Of a DNA stretch of 60,052 nt, positions 1 to 7,457 are shown piece after piece. A program made the position numbers and the translations under genes. This DNA is from DASZMX01 sp035551475. GTDB taxonomy: Bacteria; Verrucomicrobiota; Verrucomicrobiia; Limisphaerales; Palsa-1400. The notes beneath the pieces were generated by a model, which was not told the origin of the DNA, made no database searches, and saw only the letters and a list, made by a program, of their open reading frames with translations. Location of the stretch: positions 1 through 60,052 of the forward strand of contig DASZMX010000144.1 of the NCBI GenBank assembly GCA_035551475.1, in the 5' to 3' direction. Position 1 is the stretch's first letter; each line of letters starts with the position of its first letter.

Positions 1-684
1 CGGCATCAGCTCTATCGCCGTGATGCCGAGCTTTTGCAGGTGCTGCAACACCGGCTCCGAGGCCATTCCCGCGTATGTGCCGCGCAAATGCTCCGGTATT
101 TCCGGATGCAATTTCGTCATCCCCCGCACATGGGCCTCGTAAATCACCGTGTCATGCCACCGCACATTCGGCCGTTTTTCATCGCTCCAATCAAATGAGC
201 CATCCACCACCATTCCCAGGGGCGCGAACGCCGCGCTGTCCCGTTCGTCGAAGGACAAATCCCCTTCCGGATTTCCAATTTGGTAGCCGAACAATTCATC
301 CGCCCATTTCAATTCCCGTCCGATGCCCTTGGCATAGGGATCCAGCAAGAGCTTATTCCGATTAAACCGCAACCCCTGCCGAGGTTCATAAGGCCCGTTC
401 ACCCGGTACCCGTAACGCTGGCCCGGCTTGAGCCCTGGCACATAGATGTGCCAAACCCCCTTCGTCCGTTCCAGCATCCGAATCCGTTCATTCTCCTGCT
501 TTTGATCCGCGCTATCGAACAGGCATAACTCCACCGATTCGGACGCCTCCGAGAACAACGCAAAATTAACGCCTTTTCCATCCCACGTTGCCCCCTGCGG
601 GAACGGCGTCCCTGGTTGATAATCCTGCCCGTGAACCGCCTTCTCCAAATGTTTCGGATCAATGTCCGTCGTTACAGTGCTCAT
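1..684 (-). CDS. glgX: Glycogen debranching enzyme GlgX (5' part; runs off the left edge)
   Basis: Reading leftward from an ATG at 684, the frame stays open to position 1 and gives the first 228 residues of a GlgX/isoamylase-type debranching enzyme, which hydrolyses alpha-1,6 branches of glycogen in the cytoplasm. The N-terminus carries a CBM48-like beta-sandwich (G-x-W-D-G-K-G-V-N-F-A-L-F-S, then W-H-I-Y-V-P-G and Y-G-Y-R-V-N-G-P-Y), followed by N-K-L-L-L-D-P-Y-A-K. The GH13 entry motif V-I-Y-E-A-H-V-R-G-M-T comes before the cut at ...A-I-E-L-M-P. Family members are about 700 residues, so roughly two thirds lies outside the window. The 194 bases upstream contain no gene and presumably hold its promoter. 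Confidence 0.93.
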   Translation of the reverse strand, partial: MSTVTTDIDPKHLEKAVHGQDYQPGTPFPQGATWDGKGVNFALFSEASESVELCLFDSADQKQENERIRMLERTKGVWHIYVPGLKPGQRYGYRVNGPYEPRQGLRFNRNKLLLDPYAKGIGRELKWADELFGYQIGNPEGDLSFDERDSAAFAPLGMVVDGSFDWSDEKRPNVRWHDTVIYEAHVRGMTKLHPEIPEHLRGTYAGMASEPVLQHLQKLGITAIELMP

Positions 685-878
685 GTTTTTATGACAGCTT
701 TTCGCTTGGAAGGAATTTTCGACACTGCCGCCTCTTGGTCAATCAGGCCTTAGCTTACCAAAGCCCGGCACAGAACCTGAGTGGAGACGAACGTTGGGAC
801 AAACCAGCGCAGCCGAAGTTGCCGCCAGCGATAGGAAGAATGACGACGATTCCTGAGTATCTACAACGGCGCTTTAAG

Positions 879-1499
879 TTATTGACTAGATGAACGATAC
901 TTGTCCATTAACCATCGAAGCACTGTTTTCTGGCTATCAATCGTGGCGCGGCGCACCTGCGCCAGCAGCCAAACGGTGTCGGGCTTCGGCAGCGCGGTGT
1001 TTTGCAGGCCCTCATTGCAATTTGTGCAAACTGCTCGAAGATTGCCTGGCAAATCATCGCCGCCTTTTGATTTATCCACTATATGCCCCATAGTAAGCCT
1101 AACTGTTCTCCCAGCACAATATGGGTCAAGATCACCTGCGGCTAACCCGCACATTTGGCAAGTATAACCATTTCGCTCCAAAACCACGGCGCGAGTCTCC
1201 TTTGATATTCCACGGGCAAAGGCCGGCCGGCGCTTGAGTGTCTCCATTAAATACTGCCCTGGCTTCAAATTAGCTCGGTCTTTATGCGAAAGTATCTGAT
1301 ATCCCTGTTCATCCCGCAGCTCGCGGACGCGACGCGCCCACTCAGCCGCCCAGCCCGAGGCCTCTTGGAGTTCGCGGCTTTCGATTATTCGCCCAATATT
1401 GGCAAGCAAAAATTCAAGGATTCTTGCCTTCGATCCTTTTGCCTTTCCGCCGCCGCTGTCTAACTTTTTTCCCGGTTTCGAATTTTGTTTCTTCGCCAT
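879..1499 (-). CDS. HNH endonuclease, probable Type II restriction enzyme
   Basis: This 206-residue protein has a lysine-rich N-terminus, a winged-helix-like segment (about 24-90, rich in W-A-R-R-V-R-E-L) and a C-terminal HNH nuclease domain. The metal-binding cysteine pairs are C114-x2-C117 and C158-x2-C161; the active-site histidine is H139 in G-H-I-V-D and the motif asparagine is N153. Its first 40 bases overlap the end of the cytosine methyltransferase gene, and all three genes of the cassette read leftward. By context it should cut the site protected by that methyltransferase. A homing or solitary HNH nuclease is less likely because of the tight coupling to the methyltransferase and vsr. 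The recognition site cannot be read from sequence alone. Confidence 0.85.
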   Translation of the reverse strand: MAKKQNSKPGKKLDSGGGKAKGSKARILEFLLANIGRIIESRELQEASGWAAEWARRVRELRDEQGYQILSHKDRANLKPGQYLMETLKRRPAFARGISKETRAVVLERNGYTCQMCGLAAGDLDPYCAGRTVRLTMGHIVDKSKGGDDLPGNLRAVCTNCNEGLQNTALPKPDTVWLLAQVRRATIDSQKTVLRWLMDKYRSSSQ

Positions 1500-2500
1500 G
1501 ATTTCGCGCCTTCGCCAGTTTCAAAGAGCCGAAGCTCACCAGATTTGGTTCGTAGTGGCGTGCGCTGTCGGCATAGCGCGCGCTTAATCGAAAGTCCGAC
1601 TGCCTTCGCCACGAGGGGCGGAAAGGCGTTGCCGACCTGCCGGTACGCGGTGGTTTTGCTTCCGGCGAAATCCCAATCATCGGGAAAGCTTTGAATCCGT
1701 GCCACCATGCGCAGGGTAAGTCTGGGCAATCCGTTTTCAGGAAATGTTTCATCGGGCGCTCGATTGCCGATTCCCATACCGTCAACCGCAAGCCGTCGCC
1801 ATTGCTCCTTGGCACGCGAGGGGCCGAGGTCCGGGCCGCCATGTTTTTTTGAACCTCCGACTATGGTTGGCGCAATGCCCATGGCGCGCCGCGCCCAAGC
1901 TTCTGCCCCGAGCCAGCCATTGCCTCCCATTAAGTCCACGAGCGTCTCTCCGACAAATCGAGAACAGGGCAAATGTTCCGGCCACTCGAAGAATTCAGCA
2001 TCGCGCGGACGCAATGCGATCAAAATGAATCGTGGACGTAGTTGCGGGACACCGTAGTCGGCAGCTTGAAGGATTTTCCACTCGGGTTGATACCCTAGCT
2101 TCATAAGATTCGCCATTAAGGCCCGCCGATATTGCTCAAATTTTGCCGAACCGAGACCGGGTACGTTCTCCAACATGACTGCGCGCGCCTTTATTCTCTC
2201 GATCACGGATAATGCAGCCGGAAACATATCGCGCTCATCGTTTGCTCCGAGTTGCTTGCCCGCAATGCTAAACGGCGGACATGGAACGCCGCCTGCGAGC
2301 AAGTCAATGTCGGTGAACTTCTCCGCAGCAAACGCCCGAATGTCTTCCTGGTAGGTGTTCCATTGAGGCCGATTCTGTCGAAGGGTGGTGCAGAAATGCG
2401 GCTCGTATTCAACCAGGGCTTCGTGGCGGAATCCCGCCATCTCCAACCCAAGGGCCTGCCCGCCGCCGCCTGCGCATAGTTCGACTGTTGAAAAACTCAT
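1460..2500 (-). CDS. dcm: DNA (cytosine-5-)-methyltransferase
   Basis: This 346-residue C5-cytosine methyltransferase transfers a methyl group from SAM to cytosine in a specific DNA site. Motif I is E-L-C-A-G-G-G-G-Q (7-15). The catalytic cysteine is C74 in G-G-V-P-C-P-P-F-S, a variant of the usual G-P-P-C-Q. ENV is at 111-113, a Q-L-R-P-R version of motif VIII at 153-157, and the closing Q-V-G-N-A-F-P-P is near the C-terminus. The variable region between motifs VIII and IX (about 165-265) sets specificity. Its ATG overlaps the vsr stop codon (ATGA) and its 3' end overlaps the HNH nuclease gene, so the three genes are probably co-transcribed. Modification partner of the HNH nuclease by context. 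Confidence 0.95.
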   Translation of the reverse strand: MSFSTVELCAGGGGQALGLEMAGFRHEALVEYEPHFCTTLRQNRPQWNTYQEDIRAFAAEKFTDIDLLAGGVPCPPFSIAGKQLGANDERDMFPAALSVIERIKARAVMLENVPGLGSAKFEQYRRALMANLMKLGYQPEWKILQAADYGVPQLRPRFILIALRPRDAEFFEWPEHLPCSRFVGETLVDLMGGNGWLGAEAWARRAMGIAPTIVGGSKKHGGPDLGPSRAKEQWRRLAVDGMGIGNRAPDETFPENGLPRLTLRMVARIQSFPDDWDFAGSKTTAYRQVGNAFPPLVAKAVGLSIKRALCRQRTPLRTKSGELRLFETGEGAKSWRRNKIRNREKS

Positions 2501-2958
2501 TCTCTTCTGGTGGCGTTCTTAGCAAGACCATTCGTTCTTGGCGAGAACCGATTTGCGCCTTCTGCCGCACGAATCCGGGAAACAACTCGTTCTGGCTTGG
2601 CCAGTTCATGTTCCCAGAAACGAATCACCCGCCATCCCTTTCGTTGCAGCATTCGCTTGGCAAGCCCATCTCTTGCTTTATTTCGCGCCAGTTTCGGAAT
2701 CCAATATTCCCGCCGGCTGCCCGGCAGCCGTCCATGTTTTGGACAGCCGTGCCAAAAACATCCATCCACAAAAATGGCAATCCGTAGCCTTCGCAAAATG
2801 AAGTCTGGCCGCCCCGGCAACCGCGCATGCCGCCGCCATCCCGTAATTTTGGCCTCATGCAAGATAGTGATCAATTTAAGCTCGGTGTCTCGATTTCCGC
2901 GCGATCGGATTTTGGCCATTACTGCCGACCGCTTTTGTGGGGTGAAAACGTCCGCCAT
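2497..2958 (-). CDS. vsr: Very short patch repair endonuclease Vsr
   Basis: This 153-residue Vsr-family endonuclease nicks next to T:G mismatches that arise when 5-methylcytosine deaminates, limiting the mutagenic cost of the neighbouring methyltransferase. The N-terminal recognition segment (F-T-P-Q-K-R-S-x-x-M-A-K-I-R-S) is intact. The catalytic aspartate is D52 in G-R-P-D-F, and the zinc-site region reads D-G-C-F-W-H-G-C-P (C67, H70, C72). The later ligand position, often W-E-C, reads W-E-H, so histidine may complete the site. It is the first gene of the leftward cassette and overlaps the methyltransferase by four bases. The 141-base divergent gap to the right probably holds the cassette promoter. 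Confidence 0.95.
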   Translation of the reverse strand: MADVFTPQKRSAVMAKIRSRGNRDTELKLITILHEAKITGWRRHARLPGRPDFILRRLRIAIFVDGCFWHGCPKHGRLPGSRREYWIPKLARNKARDGLAKRMLQRKGWRVIRFWEHELAKPERVVSRIRAAEGANRFSPRTNGLAKNATRRE

Positions 2959-3099
2959 TTAGTCCACAGAGTAAGAGATCGTCACCCATTGTCGAGTTTG
3001 AGGCGGGGGAGTTGTGATCCTGAACTTCGCGTGGGGAAAAGATTCTCGGCTTCCCAATGGATGGCCTTCCGGTAGGCTGGCGGGGATTCCTCAACAACT

Positions 3100-4449
3100 A
3101 TGAGACCAAGCAAGCTTCTTACGGCAACCGCGGCGTTGCTGCTATTCTTCTATGTGACAAGCCAGACACGTGGCGAGACCGGGCAGTTGCGGGCGGGGGC
3201 CGCGAAAATCACTCTCACGCCGGACACGGACGAACCGATTCATGATCCGATCTTCGCGCGCTGCCTGGTGTTGGAAGTCAATGATGAGCGAGTCGCCCTG
3301 GTGTCGGTGGATCTCGGGGTGTTCACGAGCGAAAATGTGGAAAAGGAATGTCGGGAAAAATTCGGATTGACCAACGTGTTCCTGTGCTCCTCGCACAACC
3401 ACACCCCGCCCTCCAAACCAGGCAAAGGCCCCGAGTATGCGAATTTGAAGGCGTTTTTTGAGCGGCAAATCGTGCAAGTGGTGGGCAAGGCGGTCTCGAA
3501 CACCTTTCCGGCACGCATTGCGGCGGGCCGCCACAGTTTCCCGCAGTTAGGGTTCAAGCGTTTGGTCGTGCGAGCCGATGGCCACGCCCGGGAATCGTGG
3601 ATGGGCGACGATCATTATCGCCCCATTAATCCTGACCGAATTCCCTTCGGGCCGGTGGACCAGGAGGTCGGAGTGTTGCGCATCGAGGACACCAATGGCC
3701 AACCGCGCGCAATCGTGATGAATTACGCCTGCCACGCGGATGTCGTTTGCCTCAGTTTCGCGATTTCCGCGGATTATCCGGGCGTGGCGACACAAAAGGT
3801 CGAAGAAGCGTTGGGCAACGATGTGATTTGTCTCTTCGTGAATGGCGCCGCCGGCAACGTGGCTCCGTTATTTACCGTCCCACGCCGCAACGGGCCGGAT
3901 GATCCATTCAAAACCGATTACACGCCGATGGAGCACATGGGAGAACTGCTGGCATACGAAACCCTCAAAGAGGCGCATTCCATCAGCGGCAAATCCGGCG
4001 ACACCACGCTCAAACATCAGGATGCAGCCATGACGTTCACAGGACGTTTCGATAAAACCAAACATTTTGACGTCCATTTGACAACCTTGCTTATCAACGA
4101 CGATATCGTCATCGCCGCCAATCCCGGAGAATTATTTGCCGAGCTGGGACTGGACTGGAAATCTAAAATGCAGGGCGAAGTCGCCCACCCGTTTTATTTT
4201 GGCTACACTTGGAGCGGCGGCCAATGGCCAGGCTACGTGCCGAGCATCAAAGGAGCGGCCCTCGGCGGATATGGTGCCGACCAGGATCGCGGCATGATAG
4301 AAGTAGGCTCCGGGGAGGCGATGTTCAACAAGCACCTGGAAAATTACTATGTATTGACCGGCCTGATGCGCGACACCCCCGGCCCGATCGGTTTCAAGCA
4401 AGGCCCCCGCTGGATCGTCACCCCAGTGCCGGAGGTCGAAGGAAAGTGA
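3100..4449 (+). CDS. Secreted neutral/alkaline ceramidase-like protein (N-terminal domain only)
   Basis: This 449-residue protein has an N-terminal signal peptide (hydrophobic 8-20) followed by the domain of neutral/alkaline non-lysosomal ceramidases, opening with R-A-G-A-A-K-I-T-L-T-P. Putative metal-binding histidines lie in S-S-H-N-H-T-P (H99, H101) and N-Y-A-C-H-A-D (H212). True bacterial ceramidases have G-D-V-S-P-N with a nucleophilic serine; here the matching stretch reads G-N-V-A-P (252-256), so alanine replaces the serine. The C-terminal immunoglobulin-like domain of full-length ceramidases is also absent. Such shortened relatives are common in planctomycetes and verrucomicrobia and their substrate is unknown. 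Ceramide hydrolysis should therefore not be assumed. No operon partner follows. Confidence 0.8.
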   Translation: MRPSKLLTATAALLLFFYVTSQTRGETGQLRAGAAKITLTPDTDEPIHDPIFARCLVLEVNDERVALVSVDLGVFTSENVEKECREKFGLTNVFLCSSHNHTPPSKPGKGPEYANLKAFFERQIVQVVGKAVSNTFPARIAAGRHSFPQLGFKRLVVRADGHARESWMGDDHYRPINPDRIPFGPVDQEVGVLRIEDTNGQPRAIVMNYACHADVVCLSFAISADYPGVATQKVEEALGNDVICLFVNGAAGNVAPLFTVPRRNGPDDPFKTDYTPMEHMGELLAYETLKEAHSISGKSGDTTLKHQDAAMTFTGRFDKTKHFDVHLTTLLINDDIVIAANPGELFAELGLDWKSKMQGEVAHPFYFGYTWSGGQWPGYVPSIKGAALGGYGADQDRGMIEVGSGEAMFNKHLENYYVLTGLMRDTPGPIGFKQGPRWIVTPVPEVEGK

Positions 4450-4569
4450 CTGCTATGCTTGACACCCTCTCAAAACGCGCCCATGCCAAAGCTCTGACGG
4501 TATGGAATGGCCCAAGCGCAGAGGACCCGAAGCAAAGAGCCCTTCCAAAACCGTTCCTTCAAAACGATT

Positions 4570-4811
4570 ATGATCCGAAGACATTTCATTTCCAAAACAC
4601 TCGCCTCCGTCGCAGTGGTTATCTCCGGAAACGGGAACTCCCGCGGTCAGATTAATTCATCGTATACGGCGGGCCATAACGCGCCGTCCGAAATCGTGGG
4701 ACGGCGCGAGCCGCTGGATCTAAAACTCGTCTCGGCTTTTGTCAGAGCTGGACGTAACAATCCCAGCCGCGTCAAGAGTTGATCGCGCAGGAGCGTAATA
4801 CGAAATTGTGA
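4570..4811 (+). pseudogene. Remnant of an exported ankyrin-repeat-type protein
   Basis: From an ATG at 4570 the frame reads M-I-R-R-H-F-I-S-K-T-L-A-S-V-A-V-V, a Tat/Sec-like leader, then Y-T-A-G-H-N-A-P-S-E-I-V-G-R-R-E-P-L-D and F-V-R-A-G-R-N-N-P-S-R-V-K before a stop at 4780-4782. Shifting frame at about 4770 continues the sense as Q-E-L-I-A-Q-E-R-N-T-K-L and stops at 4809-4811. The wording matches the start of exported ankyrin-repeat proteins of verrucomicrobia and planctomycetes that I recall, but the leader is short, the frame is broken and everything after the first helix pair is missing. I read it as a decayed 5' fragment cut off beside the tRNA gene. A short intact protein is the alternative. 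Confidence 0.45.
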
Positions 4812-4813
4812 AG

Positions 4814-4890
4814 TGGTGCACCCAAATGGAGTTGAACCATTAACCTTCTGATCCGTAGTCAGATGCTCTATCCAATTGAGCTATGGGTGC
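4814..4890 (-). tRNA. tRNA-Arg (anticodon ACG)
   Basis: Read leftward from 4890 this folds as a 77-base tRNA with an encoded CCA end (4814-4816). The acceptor stem is GCACCCA paired with TGGGTGC. The D arm contains AGCTCAATTGGATAGAGC, the anticodon stem is TCTGA/TCAGA around the seven-base loop CTACGGA, and the T arm has GGTTCAACTCC. The anticodon is ACG; its A34 would normally be deaminated to inosine to read CGU, CGC and CGA codons. Confidence 0.96.
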
Positions 4891-5043
4891 AGCCGGAGGC
4901 TGGCGCGATGTTAGGGCGGGGCTCGCCCTGACGCAAGACCGATGCGCGCTGTTATTTCGCACGGCAGGCGGGGGATGGCAAGAAATTTGCAGAGGTTTTT
5001 TTCTTTGCCTCGTGGGTCTGAGTTCGTAGCTTGCCTTGTTGTC

Positions 5044-5406
5044 ATGGATGATTCTTTGTCGGCGGTGGCCAATTCTCTGAGTTTGCACGGGTATGCGCGG
5101 CATATCTTTTTGTGCGCCGACCCGACGGAGCCTAAATGCTGCGACCGGGAGGCAGGATTGGAGGCGTGGGATTTTTTGAAGCGCCGGCTGAAGGAGCTGA
5201 ATGCCAATGGCCCCGCGATCTTGCGGACAAAAGCCAATTGCTTGCGGGTTTGTGTGCAAGGGCCCATTGCGGTCGTTTATCCTGAGGGCGTTTGGTATCA
5301 TTCGTGCCGTCCCGCCGTTTTGGAGCGCATTATCCAGGAGCATTTGCTGCAAGGACAAATCGTGCGCGAGTTCGTTTTCGCCGCCAACGCCGTGGCCGGT
5401 TCATGA
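5044..5406 (+). CDS. Thioredoxin-like [2Fe-2S] ferredoxin
   Basis: This 120-residue protein has the cysteine pattern of thioredoxin-fold [2Fe-2S] ferredoxins: C24 and C32 (C33 adjacent) in F-L-C-A-D-P-T-E-P-K-C-C, then C66 and C70 in N-C-L-R-V-C-V-Q-G-P, followed by V-V-Y-P-E-G-V-W-Y. It is a small soluble electron carrier. The ATG at 5044 was chosen because it places the conserved G-Y-x-R-H-I-F-L-C strand about 15 residues from the start; the open frame extends upstream without family-like sequence. Its TGA lies inside the ATGA start of the peptidase gene, so the two are translationally coupled. It may supply electrons to the radical SAM enzyme two genes downstream (inference). Confidence 0.88.
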   Translation: MDDSLSAVANSLSLHGYARHIFLCADPTEPKCCDREAGLEAWDFLKRRLKELNANGPAILRTKANCLRVCVQGPIAVVYPEGVWYHSCRPAVLERIIQEHLLQGQIVREFVFAANAVAGS

Positions 5407-7457
5407 GCCGGATTTTGCTGATGGCGGCCTTTCTTTTTCTCGCCGGTGGCGTCGGCGCAGCCGGCGATGATGACCCCAACCTTTGGCTGGAAAATATCAC
5501 GGGCGAAAAGGCGCTGGATTGGGTGCGCGCCCATAACGCCGTCACGTTGCGGGAGTATGAAAATTCCGCGGATTTCAAGTCGCTGGACGAGCGATTCCTG
5601 AAGATTTTGGATTCGCGCGCCCGCATTCCGTACGTGGACAAGCGCGGGAAATATTTTTACAATTTCTGGCGGGATGACCATAACCCGCGCGGCCTGTGGC
5701 GTCGCACGACACTCGCGGAATATAAAAAGGCGGAGCCCAAATGGGAGACTGTCCTCGATATTGACCAACTGGCTCGCGACGAAAATGAAAATTGGGTCTG
5801 GCACGGCGGCCAAATTCTTGAGCCGGATTATGATCGCTGCCTGATCGAACTTTCGCGCGGCGGCGCCGATGCGGTGGACATCCGGGAGTTCGACTTGACG
5901 GAGAAACGGTTCGTGCGCGATGGCTTCCACCTGCCGGAGGCCAAGAGCGATGTGGCGTGGAGGAATCGCGATGCTTTATATGTGGGCACGGATTTTGGCC
6001 CCGGCTCGCTCACGAGTTCGGGCTATCCGCGCCGGGTCAAGGAGTGGAAGCGGGGCACGTCTTTGCGCGACGCGGCTTTAATGTTTGCCGGCTCCACGAA
6101 CGACGTGGCGGTTTCCGCCCATGTGGAGCACGATCACGGCCGCATTTATGAATTGGTCCATCGCGGCAAAACATTTTTCACCGACGAATCCTACCTCAGG
6201 CGCGGCGACAAATGGGTTCGCGTGGAAAAGCCCGATGACGTGCAATTGAGCACATTCGCCGATTATTTTCTTTTTCGCCCTCGCTCGGATTGGACACTCC
6301 AGGGCAAAACCTATCCAGCGGGCGCGTTGCTGGCGGCGCGAGTGGAGGACTGGCTGAAAGGCGGCGCGGCAGCGCAAACGATTTTTACTCCCACGGCGCG
6401 GACGTCACTGGAATCGATTGGCGCCACAAAAAGCCGTCTGCTCTTGACGGTTTTGGATAATGTTCGGAGCCGCGTTTATGCGGTCGCCCCGGAGGGCGCG
6501 AACTGGATCGAAACCACCATCCCCACCCCGCCGTTAGGCGCGGTTTCCGTGGAGGGAATTGATCCAGAGAAATCCGACGATTATTTCATGACCGTCCGTG
6601 ATTTTCTCACGCCCACGACGCTTTTTCTAAATCAGGAACCCCTCAAGAGCCTCCCTGCCCTTTTCGCGACGAATAATTTGGCCGCGCAGCAGTTCGAGGC
6701 TGCTTCCAAAGATGGCACGCGCGTGCCCTATTTCGTCGTGGGGCCGAAAGAGCTGGAGCCGACGGGCGATCATCGCACCTTGCTGACGGCGTATGGCGGT
6801 TTTGAAATCTCCCTCGTTCCCAATTACAACCCGCTCATTGGCGCCGGCTGGCTGGAGCGAGGCGGCATCTACGTGGTCGCCAACATTCGGGGCGGCGGGG
6901 AATTCGGGCCCGCCTGGCACAACGCGGCCCGCAAAGAAAATCGCCAGCGCGCCTACGATGATTTTATCGCGGTGGCAAAAGATTTAATCGCGCGGAAAAT
7001 CACCTCTCCGGCGCACTTGGGAATCGAGGGCCGTTCCAACGGCGGTTTGCTGATGGGTGTGATGTTGACGGAGCGGCCGGATCTTTTCGGCGCGGTGCAT
7101 TGCGGGTCACCGTTGCTGGACATGCGCCGCTACAATAAACTTCTGGCGGGAGCGAGTTGGATCGACGAATATGGCGATCCGGATCGGCCGGAGGATTGGG
7201 CTTATATGCAGAAATATTCGCCCTATCAAAATGTGCGGTCCGGGCATTATCCGCCGATTTTAATCACGACCTCGACGCGCGACGATCGCGTGCATCCGGG
7301 TCACGCGCGCAAAATGGCCCAGCGCCTGGCGGACGCGGGGCACGAAGTGGCGTATTACGAGAACATCGAAGGCGGACACGGAGCCGCCGCGGACAACAAG
7401 CAGTCTGCGCAGATGAACGCGCTGGCTTATTCATTTCTATGGAACAAGTTGAAGTAA
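5403..7457 (+). CDS. Secreted prolyl oligopeptidase (peptidase family S9A)
   Basis: This 684-residue serine peptidase begins with a signal peptide (M-S-R-I-L-L-M-A-A-F-L-F-L-A-G-G-V-G-A-A). The N-terminal part (about 25-430) is the seven-bladed propeller that gates access, beginning D-D-P-N-L-W-L-E. The C-terminal alpha/beta-hydrolase domain carries nucleophile S545 in G-R-S-N-G-G, an acidic residue in R-D-D-R-V (627-628) and H659 in G-G-H-G-A. The family cleaves short peptides after proline. The ATG at 5403 overlaps the ferredoxin stop codon; the upstream extension of the frame lies inside the ferredoxin gene. The last 19 bases overlap the radical SAM gene. The signal peptide suggests action outside the cytoplasm. 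Confidence 0.93.
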   Translation: MSRILLMAAFLFLAGGVGAAGDDDPNLWLENITGEKALDWVRAHNAVTLREYENSADFKSLDERFLKILDSRARIPYVDKRGKYFYNFWRDDHNPRGLWRRTTLAEYKKAEPKWETVLDIDQLARDENENWVWHGGQILEPDYDRCLIELSRGGADAVDIREFDLTEKRFVRDGFHLPEAKSDVAWRNRDALYVGTDFGPGSLTSSGYPRRVKEWKRGTSLRDAALMFAGSTNDVAVSAHVEHDHGRIYELVHRGKTFFTDESYLRRGDKWVRVEKPDDVQLSTFADYFLFRPRSDWTLQGKTYPAGALLAARVEDWLKGGAAAQTIFTPTARTSLESIGATKSRLLLTVLDNVRSRVYAVAPEGANWIETTIPTPPLGAVSVEGIDPEKSDDYFMTVRDFLTPTTLFLNQEPLKSLPALFATNNLAAQQFEAASKDGTRVPYFVVGPKELEPTGDHRTLLTAYGGFEISLVPNYNPLIGAGWLERGGIYVVANIRGGGEFGPAWHNAARKENRQRAYDDFIAVAKDLIARKITSPAHLGIEGRSNGGLLMGVMLTERPDLFGAVHCGSPLLDMRRYNKLLAGASWIDEYGDPDRPEDWAYMQKYSPYQNVRSGHYPPILITTSTRDDRVHPGHARKMAQRLADAGHEVAYYENIEGGHGAAADNKQSAQMNALAYSFLWNKLK

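Noticed and set aside
879..1499. HNH protein as a homing endonuclease of an intron or intein
   Set aside because: It overlaps the methyltransferase gene end and is part of a compact three-gene cassette; no intron or split host gene is seen.
4891..5043. Short gene for a peptide precursor upstream of the ferredoxin-peptidase-radical SAM operon
   Set aside because: No short frame with a start signal, cysteine/repeat pattern or leader-like sequence could be identified; the upstream extension of the ferredoxin frame looks non-coding.
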